Shown: one piece after another, positions 1-6,892 of the stretch
How the letters are laid out: every line of letters begins with the position of its first letter
Position numbering within the stretch: position 1 is the first letter of the stretch
NCBI GenBank assembly: GCA_964352905.1
Contig: CAYGTS010000074.1
Location: forward strand, 1 to 12,860
Direction: 5' to 3'
Origin: CAYGTS01 sp964352905
Lineage (GTDB): Bacteria > Pseudomonadota > Gammaproteobacteria > JAHCLG01
DNA: 12,860 nt
The notes under the pieces: generated by a model
The model's database searches: none
What the model saw: the letters and a program-made list of their open reading frames with translations, nothing else
What the model was told of the DNA's origin: nothing
Program-made: the position numbers and the translations under genes

Positions 1-22
1 TTAACACGCGCATCTCTCTGTT

Positions 23-53
23 CCCTGGATTGCTTCACTTCGTTCGCAATGAC
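23..53 (-). repeat. Half-copy of the 'GCAATGAC/GCAATCCAGGG' palindromic repeat
   Basis: This 31-base stretch, read on the minus strand, matches positions 12744-12774 at 30 of 31 bases. It runs from GTCATTGCG to GCAATCCAGGG and lies just downstream of the rplT stop codon. Only one arm is present here, so it cannot fold into the full hairpin seen at 12696-12774. Similar GCAATGAC/GCAATCC motifs are known as dispersed repeats in many bacterial genomes. No rho-independent terminator for the thrS-rplT operon is visible in bases 1-65. Confidence 0.8.
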
Positions 54-65
54 GGAACAATTGTT

Positions 66-425
66 TTATTCAGGTAATGCTTGTTTTGCTTTTTCAGCAA
101 GTACCCCAAAAGCGGCTTTATCAAATACTGCAATATCAGCTAACACTTTACGATCGATTTCGATTTGGGCTTTTTTCAAACCAGCAATAAAGCGGCTGTA
201 ACTCAAACCAAATTCACGTGCAGCAGCATTAATCCGCACGATCCATAAAGCACGAAATTGCCGTTTACGCTGTTTACGATCGCGATAAGCGTATTGCTTG
301 GCTTTAATTACCGCTTGCTTGGCAACGCGATAAACGCGCGAACGCGCACCGTAATAACCTTTTGCTTGTTTTAAAACTTTTTTATGGCGTGCTCTTGCTT
401 GCACACCGCGTTTTACTCTAGGCAT
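66..425 (-). CDS. rplT: 50S ribosomal protein L20
   Basis: L20 binds 23S rRNA early in assembly of the large subunit. In E. coli it also represses translation of rpmI-rplT. The 119-residue product has the family's usual length and its very basic N-terminus (MPRVKRGVQARARHKKVLKQ), followed by the conserved segment around ALWIVRINAAAREFGLSYS. The start ATG is at 423-425 with an AAGGAG ribosome binding site about eight bases upstream, in the 10-base gap to rpmI. It is the last gene of the thrS-infC-rpmI-rplT operon in this window. A dispersed repeat lies 12 bases beyond its stop codon. Identification is secure. Confidence 0.99.
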   Translation of the reverse strand: MPRVKRGVQARARHKKVLKQAKGYYGARSRVYRVAKQAVIKAKQYAYRDRKQRKRQFRALWIVRINAAAREFGLSYSRFIAGLKKAQIEIDRKVLADIAVFDKAAFGVLAEKAKQALPE

Positions 426-435
426 AATTCACTCC

Positions 436-633
436 TTACTGTTCGCACAACATGCGACGAATGGTTAATGTGTCGCATTTCTTCACGAGGCGTAAGCCAC
501 GTAAATTACGTTTGCGGGTTTGACCCTTTTTAGTAAGGATATGATTGCGGTTTGCGGAACGATGTTTGTAACGTCCACTTGCCGTTTTTTTGAAACGCTT
601 GGCAGCGCCTCGGTTAGTTTTCATTTTGGGCAT
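436..633 (-). CDS. rpmI: 50S ribosomal protein L35
   Basis: L35 is a small basic protein of the large ribosomal subunit. I start it at the ATG at 631-633, giving 65 residues, the normal family length, beginning MPKMKTNRGAAKRFKKT. The open frame continues upstream to 690, but those 19 extra residues are not L35-like. A GCGAG element sits seven bases before the chosen ATG and only one base before an in-frame ATG two codons earlier, so the chosen start fits better. The C-terminus (RNLRGLRLVKKCDTLTIRRM) is typical. It lies 10 bases upstream of rplT and 154 bases downstream of infC. Confidence 0.97.
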   Translation of the reverse strand: MPKMKTNRGAAKRFKKTASGRYKHRSANRNHILTKKGQTRKRNLRGLRLVKKCDTLTIRRMLCEQ

Positions 634-787
634 TTTCATACTCGCATTAATGTTGAGATCATTACTTCGCATTGCGGCGGAGAAAATCACTCGTTTACTT
701 CTTTTCAGAAGCGTTTATTTTATCAACAAGGTTCTATACTCTTCAGCTTTCATGCTGCGGCTTTAATGAAATTCTGTGAGTATAAAT
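634..787 (-). promoter_or_regulatory. infC-rpmI leader with two small hairpins
   Basis: This is the only large gap inside the operon. On the minus strand it holds CTTCT-GAAA-AGAAG (698-711), a five-base-pair stem with a GNRA-type loop. It also holds a weaker CAGC/GCTG hairpin (744-757). In E. coli the corresponding region carries the L20-binding structure that represses rpmI and rplT translation. A similar role here is inference from position. I did not reconstruct a pseudoknot, and no U-tract follows the hairpins, so they are not terminators. Confidence 0.35.
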
Positions 788-1315
788 TTAATTAGCCTTT
801 GCTTGCACTTTTGGTGCAATTACCATCACTAATTGGCGGCCTTCCATTTTGGCGGTTTGCTCAATGATGCCGTGTAATTGCAGCTCATTCTGTAAGCGAT
901 GCATAATTTCCATACCAATTTCTTGGTGCGATAATTCACGCCCACGGAAACGCAATGTTACTTTTACCTTGTCGCCTTGTGTTAAGAAACGAATCAGGTT
1001 GCGTAGCTTGACCTGGAAATCGCCTTCTTCTATAGTCGGTCTAAATTTGACCTCTTTCACATTAACTTGCCGTTGCTTTTTACGTGCAGACGACTTTTGC
1101 TTACTCTTTTGGAATTGGTATTTACCATAATCCATAATTTGGCAAACTGGCGGATTAGCATTCGGCGATATTTCGACGAGATCTAAATCAGCTTGTTGCG
1201 CTTGAAATAACGCATCATTCAGCTCAACAATACCAACTTGATTACCATCTTCCCCGATTAATCGGATCTTTGGTGAATTAATTTGATCATTCACCCGTAC
1301 TTTTTTCTCGCTAAT
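788..1315 (-). CDS. infC: Translation initiation factor IF-3 (AUU start)
   Basis: IF-3 binds the 30S subunit, blocks premature joining of the 50S subunit and discriminates against wrong start codons. The protein shows the N-domain (RLIGEDGNQVGIV), a basic linker (KSSARKKQRQ) and the C-domain signature VNVKEVKFRPTIEEGDFQVK. A GTG at 1292-1294 would open the frame, but the reading frame continues to an ATT at 1313-1315 placed eight bases after a strong GGAGGA (1324-1329). Starting there adds (M)SEKKVRV and gives 175 residues, matching the family length. An AUU start is a known conserved feature of infC that lets IF-3 repress its own translation. thrS ends 28 bases upstream. Confidence 0.97.
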   Translation of the reverse strand: MSEKKVRVNDQINSPKIRLIGEDGNQVGIVELNDALFQAQQADLDLVEISPNANPPVCQIMDYGKYQFQKSKQKSSARKKQRQVNVKEVKFRPTIEEGDFQVKLRNLIRFLTQGDKVKVTLRFRGRELSHQEIGMEIMHRLQNELQLHGIIEQTAKMEGRQLVMVIAPKVQAKAN

Positions 1316-1329
1316 GTTCCCAATCCTCC
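1313..1329 (-). promoter_or_regulatory. infC ribosome binding site and AUU start codon
   Basis: On the minus strand GGAGGA (1324-1329) is followed by eight bases and then ATT (1313-1315). The in-frame GTG seven codons later has no comparable Shine-Dalgarno sequence at the right distance. The arrangement matches the self-regulated AUU start of infC known from E. coli, where IF-3 disfavours its own non-canonical start codon. Confidence 0.85.
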
Positions 1330-1343
1330 AAGTAATGTTACTA

Positions 1344-3260
1344 TTATGACACCCTTCCCAATTGCTTCAGTTCTTGCTGCAAATGATCAAGCAATGCCGC
1401 AAATGGCATCGAACCAAGATCATCGCCGCTGCGTGATCGGATAGCAATGGTTTGGGTTTCTAGCTCTCGATCACCTACGATCAAAAGATAGGGCACACGT
1501 TGTAAAGTGTGCTCACGGATTTTAAAGCCGATCTTCTCATTTCTCAAGTCTGTTTTGACTCTAAAACCATAATTTTTTAAATTTTTTGCAATTTCTGCCG
1601 CATAATCAAGCTGATTATCCGTAATATTGCAGATAACTGCTTGAGTTGGCGCCAACCACAGCGGAAATTTGCCCGCATAATGCTCGATCAAAATCCCTAA
1701 GAAGCGTTCAAAGGTACCGAAAATGGCACGATGTAACATTACAGGTGTTTGGCGTGAGCCATTTTCCGCAACGTATTGCGCACCTAAGCGCTCGGGCAAG
1801 CAGTAATCTAGCTGGATTGTGCCGAGCTGCCAAATCCGTCCTAAGCAATCTTTAAGCGAATACTCCACTTTCGGGCCGTAAAAGGCACCTTCGCCAGGAT
1901 TAATTTTATAGTCCGTACCGGTGGCAGTGAGTGCTGCAGCTAAATCAGCTTCGGCCCGGTCCCACAAGGCATCCTCACCCATACGATTTTCAGGGCGGGT
2001 TGATAATAAAACGATGATGTCATCGAAACCAAAATCACGGTAAACTAATTTTAAGAGTTCATTAAACCGCATTACTTCGTCTTTAACTTGTGCTGGCGTG
2101 CAAAACACGTGCCCATCATCTTGCATAAATGCGCGCACACGCATAATACCATGTAACGCACCCGAAGGTTCACAACGATGACAATGCCCAAACTCGGCAT
2201 AGCGCAACGGTAAATCGCGATAACTTTTTAACCCTTGTTTAAATAATTCAATGTGAAACGGGCAACTCATGGGTTTAACCGCATAGTTGCGACTTTCAGT
2301 TTCAGTTAAAAACATTTCATCGGCAAATTTAGCGGCATGCCCTGATTTTTCCCATAACCCATGATCGGCCATTAGCGGTGTGCGGATTTCTTGGTAACCC
2401 GCTGCGAACTGTTTCTCACGCATATAATCTTGTAAAATACGATAAACAGTCCAGCCTTCTGGGTGCCAGAAAATCATACCTGGTGATTCTTCTTGCAAAT
2501 GAAAAAGATGTTGTTGCTTACCAATCTTGCGGTGATCACGTTTTGCGGCTTCTTCGAGACGATATAAATAATCGTTTAAATCTTCTTTTTTAAACCACGC
2601 AGTACCGTAAATGCGTTGCAACATTTCATTCTTTGCATCACCACGCCAATATGCACCGGCAAATTTGGTTAATTTAAAGACTTTAATTTTGCCGGTACTC
2701 GGCAAATGCGGGCCGCGACAAAGATCAATAAAGTCCTCTTGTTGATAAAGGCTTAGGGTTTCATTTTCGGGGATTGATTCAATAATTTGTGCTTTATAGT
2801 GTTCACCGATATTTTTGAAAAATGCAATCGCTTCATCACGTGCCATAGTTTTACGAACGATAGGAATATTTTTCTTCACCAATTCCTGCATGCGTTTTTC
2901 AATTTTTTTAATGTCATCTGGCGTAAATGTTTCGGCCACAGCGAAGTCATAATAAAAACCATCTTCGATCACCGGCCCAATCGTGACTTGCGCTTTTGGA
3001 AATAATTGTTTCACGGCATGCGCGAGTAAATGCGCGCAAGAATGGCGCATGATTTCTAAGGCTTCATCATCTTTCTCGGTAATAATCGCAAGCGTGGCAT
3101 CATTGGCAATTTCATGGCTTAAATCGACTAACTTGTCATCAACTTTGGCTGCAAGAGCTACTTTGGCAAGACTGCTGCTGATCTCGTTGGCAACATCAAA
3201 GACTGTAACCGGATCAGCGTATGATTTAATTGACCCATCTAACAAAGTAATGGTTGGCAT
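1344..3260 (-). CDS. thrS: Threonyl-tRNA synthetase
   Basis: This class II synthetase charges tRNA-Thr with threonine in the cytoplasm. Its 638 residues show the full bacterial layout. A TGS domain spans about residues 1-61. The editing domain has H73-x3-H77 and C181-x3-H185. The catalytic core has zinc ligands C333, H384 and H510, motif 2 around R362 and motif 3 around R519. The C-terminal anticodon-binding domain starts near PLWLAPTQAVIC. The ATG at 3258-3260 has AGGAG (3270-3274) nine bases upstream, and a tRNA-like hairpin lies just beyond. It is the first gene of the minus-strand operon. All catalytic, editing and metal residues I checked are present. Confidence 0.99.
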   Translation of the reverse strand: MPTITLLDGSIKSYADPVTVFDVANEISSSLAKVALAAKVDDKLVDLSHEIANDATLAIITEKDDEALEIMRHSCAHLLAHAVKQLFPKAQVTIGPVIEDGFYYDFAVAETFTPDDIKKIEKRMQELVKKNIPIVRKTMARDEAIAFFKNIGEHYKAQIIESIPENETLSLYQQEDFIDLCRGPHLPSTGKIKVFKLTKFAGAYWRGDAKNEMLQRIYGTAWFKKEDLNDYLYRLEEAAKRDHRKIGKQQHLFHLQEESPGMIFWHPEGWTVYRILQDYMREKQFAAGYQEIRTPLMADHGLWEKSGHAAKFADEMFLTETESRNYAVKPMSCPFHIELFKQGLKSYRDLPLRYAEFGHCHRCEPSGALHGIMRVRAFMQDDGHVFCTPAQVKDEVMRFNELLKLVYRDFGFDDIIVLLSTRPENRMGEDALWDRAEADLAAALTATGTDYKINPGEGAFYGPKVEYSLKDCLGRIWQLGTIQLDYCLPERLGAQYVAENGSRQTPVMLHRAIFGTFERFLGILIEHYAGKFPLWLAPTQAVICNITDNQLDYAAEIAKNLKNYGFRVKTDLRNEKIGFKIREHTLQRVPYLLIVGDRELETQTIAIRSRSGDDLGSMPFAALLDHLQQELKQLGRVS

Positions 3261-3280
3261 TATTATTAACTCCTACAGTG

Positions 3281-3301
3281 ATGGCCCATACCACAGGCCA
3301 T
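3281..3301 (-). promoter_or_regulatory. Putative thrS translational operator, a tRNA-Thr anticodon-arm mimic
   Basis: On the minus strand AUGGCC (3301-3296) pairs perfectly with GGCCAU (3286-3281). A further U-G wobble closes a seven-base loop GUGGUAU. Numbered as an anticodon loop this gives U33, anticodon G34-G35-U36 and A37, the anticodon of tRNA-Thr(GGU). The hairpin ends six bases before the thrS Shine-Dalgarno sequence. In E. coli, ThrRS represses its own mRNA by binding anticodon-like leader hairpins. Transfer of that mechanism to this organism is inference. Confidence 0.6.
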
Positions 3302-3307
3302 TTGATG

Positions 3308-3337
3308 ATTAAAAGAATGCCGTACGTTAACACACAA
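3308..3337 (-). promoter_or_regulatory. Possible sigma-70 promoter of thrS
   Basis: On the minus strand TTTAAT (3308-3313, five of six to the -10 consensus) is preceded by 18 bases and TTGTGT (3332-3337, a weak -35). Transcription would begin near 3301, at the base of the putative operator hairpin. The weak -35 keeps confidence low. Confidence 0.3.
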
Positions 3338-3340
3338 TCT

Positions 3341-3382
3341 TCACAAACAAAAGTGAGCCAAAAGCCCTGGGCCAATGGCTCA
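3341..3382 (-). terminator. Rho-independent terminator of the pentapeptide-repeat gene
   Basis: On the minus strand TGAGCCA (3376-3382) pairs perfectly with TGGCTCA (3354-3360). The 15-base interior can form extra GGCC/GGGC pairing. It is followed by a T-rich tail (ACTTTTGTTTG). It lies 24 bases past the stop codon at 3406 and separates this gene from thrS, which is read in the same direction. Confidence 0.7.
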
Positions 3383-3405
3383 TCTTTAAATTTTCTGAAT
3401 AATTA

Positions 3406-3900
3406 CTAGCATTTACCTTGCGTGCCATCAGGCAAAATTGCTTTACAAATCGATTTCGCACTGGCTAATTGCTTTTTTGTAATATTTGAACCAAGGAAAT
3501 TAGCTGATTCAAAATTTGCGCCTGTCACAACAGCACCACTAAAATTCGCATTAGTAAGGACCGCGCTAGCAAAGTTAGACTGGCTAAGTGTTGCATTAGA
3601 GAAATCAGCACCAGTAAAAATCGTATTAGCAGCACCTATCTGATCCATAAGTGCATTTTTAAAACTACTGTTGGAATAAGTGGCATTGCTAAGATCAGAG
3701 CCATCCAGCTTTGCACCCAGCAAATCAGCACCACTAAAATTATCGCCATTAAGCTTAGCACCAGTTAAATCACAATTTTCGCAAACATGCGTCTTTGAAA
3801 ACTGACGCAGTTGTTCTGGGTTATATTGCAAGCCTGCAAATACCGTAGAACCAAGCATCACACCAAGAGTTATACAAAGCGTCTTCTTAAATTTATTCAT
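3406..3900 (-). CDS. Secreted pentapeptide-repeat protein
   Basis: This 164-residue protein of unknown function begins with a Sec signal peptide: lysines at 3, 5 and 6, a hydrophobic core and a likely cleavage after STVFA (residue 22). Residues about 43-138 are tandem pentapeptide repeats of the A(N/D)(L/F)xx type, for example AKLNGDNFSGADLLGAKL, expected to fold as a right-handed beta-helix. An insert around residues 82-93 breaks the register. Four cysteines in the mature part, C40, C43, C152 and C164, flank the helix and could form disulfides in the periplasm. The ATG at 3898-3900 has GAGG about eight bases upstream. The gene stands alone, divergent from phoH, with its own terminator. It lacks the length and dimer tail of gyrase-protecting Qnr proteins, so I assign no activity. 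Confidence 0.88.
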   Translation of the reverse strand: MNKFKKTLCITLGVMLGSTVFAGLQYNPEQLRQFSKTHVCENCDLTGAKLNGDNFSGADLLGAKLDGSDLSNATYSNSSFKNALMDQIGAANTIFTGADFSNATLSQSNFASAVLTNANFSGAVVTGANFESANFLGSNITKKQLASAKSICKAILPDGTQGKC

Positions 3901-4172
3901 TTTATAGCCTCATTTAGTTATGGTTTATTCTTAGAACATCATCTTTGGTAAAAAGATGCTATTTGTAGTTACGATTTTTGCACATAATCCTTGCTAAGTC
4001 CATAGCTTGCCAACATTGGTTATAATCACTTGATTAAACAGAATTTATATTCTTGCATATTATTATATGAGCATTATATATGTTAATACTAACGCTTGTT
4101 TTTATACTTAACCAATAAATTAACACAACTTTTTGGCGACTCTGATATTACTGATCAAAGCCGATAATGCAT
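3901..4172. other. AT-rich divergent intergenic region, no gene seen
   Basis: This gap separates the minus-strand pentapeptide gene from phoH. It contains a hairpin CATCTTT/AAAGATG (3940-3958) with a five-base loop, probably in the leader of the pentapeptide gene. A direct repeat ATTATAT...ATTATAT lies around 4068-4080. A weak minus-strand promoter candidate, TTGGCA (4008-4013) with GATTAT (3984-3989) 18 bases away, may serve the pentapeptide gene. I see no coding frame or RNA gene. Confidence 0.5.
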
Positions 4173-4201
4173 TTTACAATGGGATGAACTATTCTTATAA
4201 T
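4173..4201 (+). promoter_or_regulatory. Sigma-70 promoter of phoH-ybeY-corC
   Basis: TTTACA (4173-4178, five of six to the -35 consensus) and a perfect TATAAT (4196-4201) are separated by the optimal 17 bases. The start point would be near 4208, giving a leader of about 27 bases that contains GGAG (4219-4222). This is the best promoter match in the window and suggests constitutive expression. Confidence 0.8.
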
Positions 4202-4234
4202 AGATTGGTAAGTTAAACGGAGCACCCTTAATCC

Positions 4235-5212
4235 TTGAGTACATTACTACAATCCAAAAATGTTAGTTTCGATCCCGCTGACAACCGCCGACTAGCTGAA
4301 CTTTGCGGCCAGTGTGATGAACATCTGCGACAACTTGAGCGGCAACTTGGCGTACAAATCCATAATCGCGGCAATCAATTTCAAATCACCGGCAATGCCG
4401 ATACAATCAAAAGAACAGCCGCTATTTTAAATAAACTTTATCATGAAACCGCCGCACAAAATGCGAACTTAACCCCGGCAAAAATCCATTTAACACTGCA
4501 AGAAAGCCAAGCTGAAGCAACAGTTGAGACACCCGAACCACATGAAATTGTTATTCCAACCAAAAAAGGCTTAGTTAAGGCGCGCAGCAAAAATCAACAG
4601 CTTTATCTACAAAATATCATGACCCATGATATCAGCTTTGCGATTGGCCCTGCTGGTACCGGCAAAACCTATTTAGCCGTGGCTTGTGCAATTGATGCGT
4701 TGGAAAAAGATCACGTGAGACGCCTTATTTTAGTGCGCCCGGCCGTTGAAGCAGGCGAACGTTTAGGCTTTTTGCCGGGTGATTTAACTCAAAAAGTTGA
4801 CCCCTACTTAAGACCGCTTTACGATGCCCTTTACGAGATGCTGGGTTTTGAAAAAGTCGCGAAATTAATCGAACGTAATGTTATCGAAATTGCGCCATTA
4901 GCTTATATGCGTGGCCGCACCTTAAACGATTCCTATATTATTTTAGATGAAGGCCAAAATACCACCAAAGAACAAATGAAAATGTTTTTAACACGCATTG
5001 GATTTGGATCGAAAGCCATTATTACCGGTGATATTAGCCAAGTTGATTTACCTAAAGGCGTTTTATCAGGATTAAAGCATGCGGTTGAAGTATTAAAGGA
5101 GGTCACCAGCATTAGTGTATTACATTTTAATGCCAAAGACGTGGTTCGTCACCCCATTGTGCAAGAAATCGTGCGCGCCTACGATAAATATGAGAATGGT
5201 AGTCAAGAATAA
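4235..5212 (+). CDS. phoH: PhoH-like ATPase (PhoL/YbeZ family)
   Basis: This P-loop NTPase belongs to the PhoH/YbeZ group, linked to RNA metabolism and encoded beside ybeY in most proteobacteria. The 325 residues comprise an N-terminal KH-like region (about 1-75), a charged linker and the PhoH ATPase domain. Walker A is GPAGTGKT at 138-145 and Walker B is ILDEGQN at 236-242. The start is a TTG at 4235-4237. A stop codon lies two codons upstream in frame, and the N-terminus (SFDPADNRRLAELCGQ) matches the family, so a later start is unlikely. GGAG lies 12 bases upstream, a long spacing. The gene heads the operon, and miaB, a frequent upstream neighbour, is absent here. Confidence 0.96.
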   Translation: MSTLLQSKNVSFDPADNRRLAELCGQCDEHLRQLERQLGVQIHNRGNQFQITGNADTIKRTAAILNKLYHETAAQNANLTPAKIHLTLQESQAEATVETPEPHEIVIPTKKGLVKARSKNQQLYLQNIMTHDISFAIGPAGTGKTYLAVACAIDALEKDHVRRLILVRPAVEAGERLGFLPGDLTQKVDPYLRPLYDALYEMLGFEKVAKLIERNVIEIAPLAYMRGRTLNDSYIILDEGQNTTKEQMKMFLTRIGFGSKAIITGDISQVDLPKGVLSGLKHAVEVLKEVTSISVLHFNAKDVVRHPIVQEIVRAYDKYENGSQE

Positions 5213-5214
5213 CG

Positions 5215-5691
5215 ATGAGCATTGAAATTGATTTGCAAATTTGTTGCACTGACAAAAACCTGCCTACATTAGCACAATTACAAACTTGGGTTGATACGGC
5301 ATTAATACCGCATGTCGCACAAGGTTCGGTTTGTATTCGCCTTGTTGATCAAGCTGAAATCACACAATTAAATCAACATTATCGTGATAAAAATCGCGCA
5401 ACCAATGTCTTGTCATTCCCTGCTGATTTACCCACAGAGTTTATGTTCGATAAAACCGAAAAACCGCTGGGTGATTTAGTCATATGTGCTGAAATCGTAG
5501 CGCAAGAAGCCTCACAACAGCATAAACCACTCATTGCGCATTGGGCACACTTGGTGATTCACGGTAGCTTGCATTTACTGGGCTTTGATCATATCAGTGC
5601 TAAAGATGCCGCGATTATGGAACCGCTTGAAATTGACTATTTAAACCGTTTAGGTTTTGCTAATCCCTATGGAACCGAGGAAAAACAATGA
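5215..5691 (+). CDS. ybeY: Endoribonuclease YbeY (rRNA maturation factor)
   Basis: YbeY is a zinc-dependent endoribonuclease needed for 16S rRNA 3'-end maturation and ribosome quality control. The 158-residue protein carries the signature HGSLHLLGFDH with zinc-ligand histidines H116, H120 and H126. It also has the conserved arginine segment RDKNRATNVLSFP (R61). The ATG follows the phoH stop by two bases without a strong Shine-Dalgarno sequence, so translation is probably coupled to phoH. Its stop overlaps the corC start (ATGA, 5688-5691). Confidence 0.98.
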   Translation: MSIEIDLQICCTDKNLPTLAQLQTWVDTALIPHVAQGSVCIRLVDQAEITQLNQHYRDKNRATNVLSFPADLPTEFMFDKTEKPLGDLVICAEIVAQEASQQHKPLIAHWAHLVIHGSLHLLGFDHISAKDAAIMEPLEIDYLNRLGFANPYGTEEKQ

Positions 5692-6515
5692 AAGAAGCAA
5701 TCAACGAACGATCCTGGTTTGAACGTTTAAGCCAAGCCCTATTACGCGAACCTAAAGATCGCGAGCAATTGGTCACATTATTGCGCGATGCCGAACAACG
5801 CAAATTGCTTGATGCCAATGCCTTAAGCATGATCGAAGGTGTTTTACTCGTTTCAGAAATGCAAGTACGCGATATCATGATCCCGCGCACGCAAATGATC
5901 ACGATTGCTGAAAATGACGCTCCTGAAATCTTTTTACCCATCATTTTAGAATCAGCGCATTCGCGCTTTCCTGTGATTGGCGATAATCGTGATGAAGTGA
6001 TTGGCATTTTACTGGCCAAAGATTGTTTGCACATGATTAGTAATCCAGAGAATTTTGATTTACATGAAATGATTCGCCCGGCTTATTTTGTACCAGAAAG
6101 TAAACGCCTCGATAAATTGCTCGCTGAATTTCGCCAAACGCATAACCATATGGCCATTGTGGTTGATGAATATGGTAGTGTTGCCGGTTGCGTCACGATT
6201 GAAGATATCTTAGAACAAATTGTTGGTGAAATTGAAGATGAATTTGATGTGGATGATGAGTCCTATATTAAAAAACACCATGGCATGTATATTGTTAAAG
6301 CCTTAACACCGGTTGAAGAATTTAATCAGTTCTTTAATAGCAAATTCAGTGATGAAAATTTCGATACTATTGGTGGGTTAGTGGTGCATAAATTTGGTCA
6401 CTTACCCAAACGCGGTGAAAAAATCACGCTAGGACAATATGAATTTGAAGTGTTACATGCCGATAATCGTAAAGTGCGTTTATTAAAATTAACAGTATCT
6501 ATCCAGCAAGTTTGA
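5688..6515 (+). CDS. corC: CBS-domain protein of the CorC/YbeX family
   Basis: This soluble CorC/YbeX protein lacks the membrane DUF21 domain of the long paralogues and is near the E. coli YbeX length (275 residues here). It has an acidic/basic N-terminal segment, two CBS modules (about 61-120 and 128-188) beginning at the family motif MQVRDIMIPRTQM, and a C-terminal CorC_HlyC domain (about 200-272). CBS pairs bind adenosyl ligands. The family was named for Co/Mg efflux, while YbeX is also tied to ribosome metabolism, which fits its neighbour ybeY. GAGG lies seven bases before the ATG, and the start overlaps the ybeY stop. No terminator is visible in the 21 bases before the convergent gene. 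Confidence 0.95.
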   Translation: MKEAINERSWFERLSQALLREPKDREQLVTLLRDAEQRKLLDANALSMIEGVLLVSEMQVRDIMIPRTQMITIAENDAPEIFLPIILESAHSRFPVIGDNRDEVIGILLAKDCLHMISNPENFDLHEMIRPAYFVPESKRLDKLLAEFRQTHNHMAIVVDEYGSVAGCVTIEDILEQIVGEIEDEFDVDDESYIKKHHGMYIVKALTPVEEFNQFFNSKFSDENFDTIGGLVVHKFGHLPKRGEKITLGQYEFEVLHADNRKVRLLKLTVSIQQV

Positions 6516-6524
6516 AGGTGAACC

Positions 6525-6544
6525 TACCCAGAACGTTCAGATTT
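6525..6544. repeat. Fragment of the MITE-like repeat at a convergent gene junction
   Basis: These 20 bases (TACCCAGAACGTTCAGATTT) are identical to 6927-6946 and match 12839-12857 with one C fewer. They contain the 8-base palindrome GAACGTTC. Neither the outer end nor the inner palindrome of the full element is present. The stop codon of the minus-strand gene (6537-6539) lies inside the fragment. Confidence 0.85.
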
Positions 6545-6845
6545 CGTTTAAAATTCGTCGCGTGGCACTAAAGTGCTGGCCAAATCGTTCAAGCCCCTCT
6601 TGTCGCATCTTGGTAGCATGATTAGCCAAATAATGTTGTAAATCATTTAAAGAATCCAAACGATAGGCAACCGTGATAAGCTGCTGTGGTGTTTGAATAG
6701 CTGCTTGATCAGGCAATACTTCATAAAGCTTGGCTTCAATAAACCCAGGAAAGGTTAACATTTTTTTGATATGTTCATTTAGCCAGGCCAAAAAATTTTC
6801 AAAAATTGCTTGATCAATCGTGAGGTTAACTTCGTAAATAACCAT
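6537..6845 (-). CDS. DUF4286-like small protein
   Basis: The 102-residue protein (MVIYEVNLTIDQAIFENFLAWLNEHI...) resembles the DUF4286 family, known to me from Legionella and Coxiella relatives and predicted as a dimeric alpha-beta barrel. The family has no established function. It has no signal peptide or membrane segment. The pattern of an N-terminal strand, the YxxWLxxHI helix, a PGF turn and a C-terminal ERF..HF segment supports the call, from memory only. AGGAG lies about ten bases before the ATG at 6843-6845. It runs convergent to corC and ends inside a repeat fragment that supplies its last codons and stop. Confidence 0.75.
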   Translation of the reverse strand: MVIYEVNLTIDQAIFENFLAWLNEHIKKMLTFPGFIEAKLYEVLPDQAAIQTPQQLITVAYRLDSLNDLQHYLANHATKMRQEGLERFGQHFSATRRILNEI

Positions 6846-6883
6846 GCTAGAGACACTCCTTGCAATTAAAATCGAGTCGCCTT

Positions 6884-6892
6884 AGTATACCA
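6884..6892 (-). promoter_or_regulatory. Extended -10 promoter of the DUF4286-like gene
   Basis: On the minus strand TGGTATACT (6892-6884) combines the TGn extension with TATACT, five of six to the -10 consensus. No -35 is recognisable; that region now lies inside the inserted palindromic element. Extended -10 promoters can work without a -35. The site lies 39 bases upstream of the ATG. Confidence 0.5.

Noticed and set aside
520..1130. Plus-strand open frames opposite rpmI and infC
   Set aside because: They lie antisense to clear ribosomal and IF-3 genes, show no family signature and have cysteine- and serine-rich composition typical of shadow frames.
1646..3312. Four plus-strand frames opposite thrS
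   Set aside because: Shadows of the highly conserved thrS frame, without plausible starts or recognisable motifs.
3422..3643. Plus-strand frame opposite the pentapeptide-repeat gene
   Set aside because: Its apparent periodicity only mirrors the repeats on the other strand.
3940..3958. Hairpin CATCTTT/AAAGATG as a terminator
   Set aside because: It lies upstream of both divergent genes and has no U-tract on either strand.
5660..6034. Minus-strand 124-residue frame opposite corC
   Set aside because: Serine- and arginine-rich shadow of the corC frame, with no ribosome binding site.
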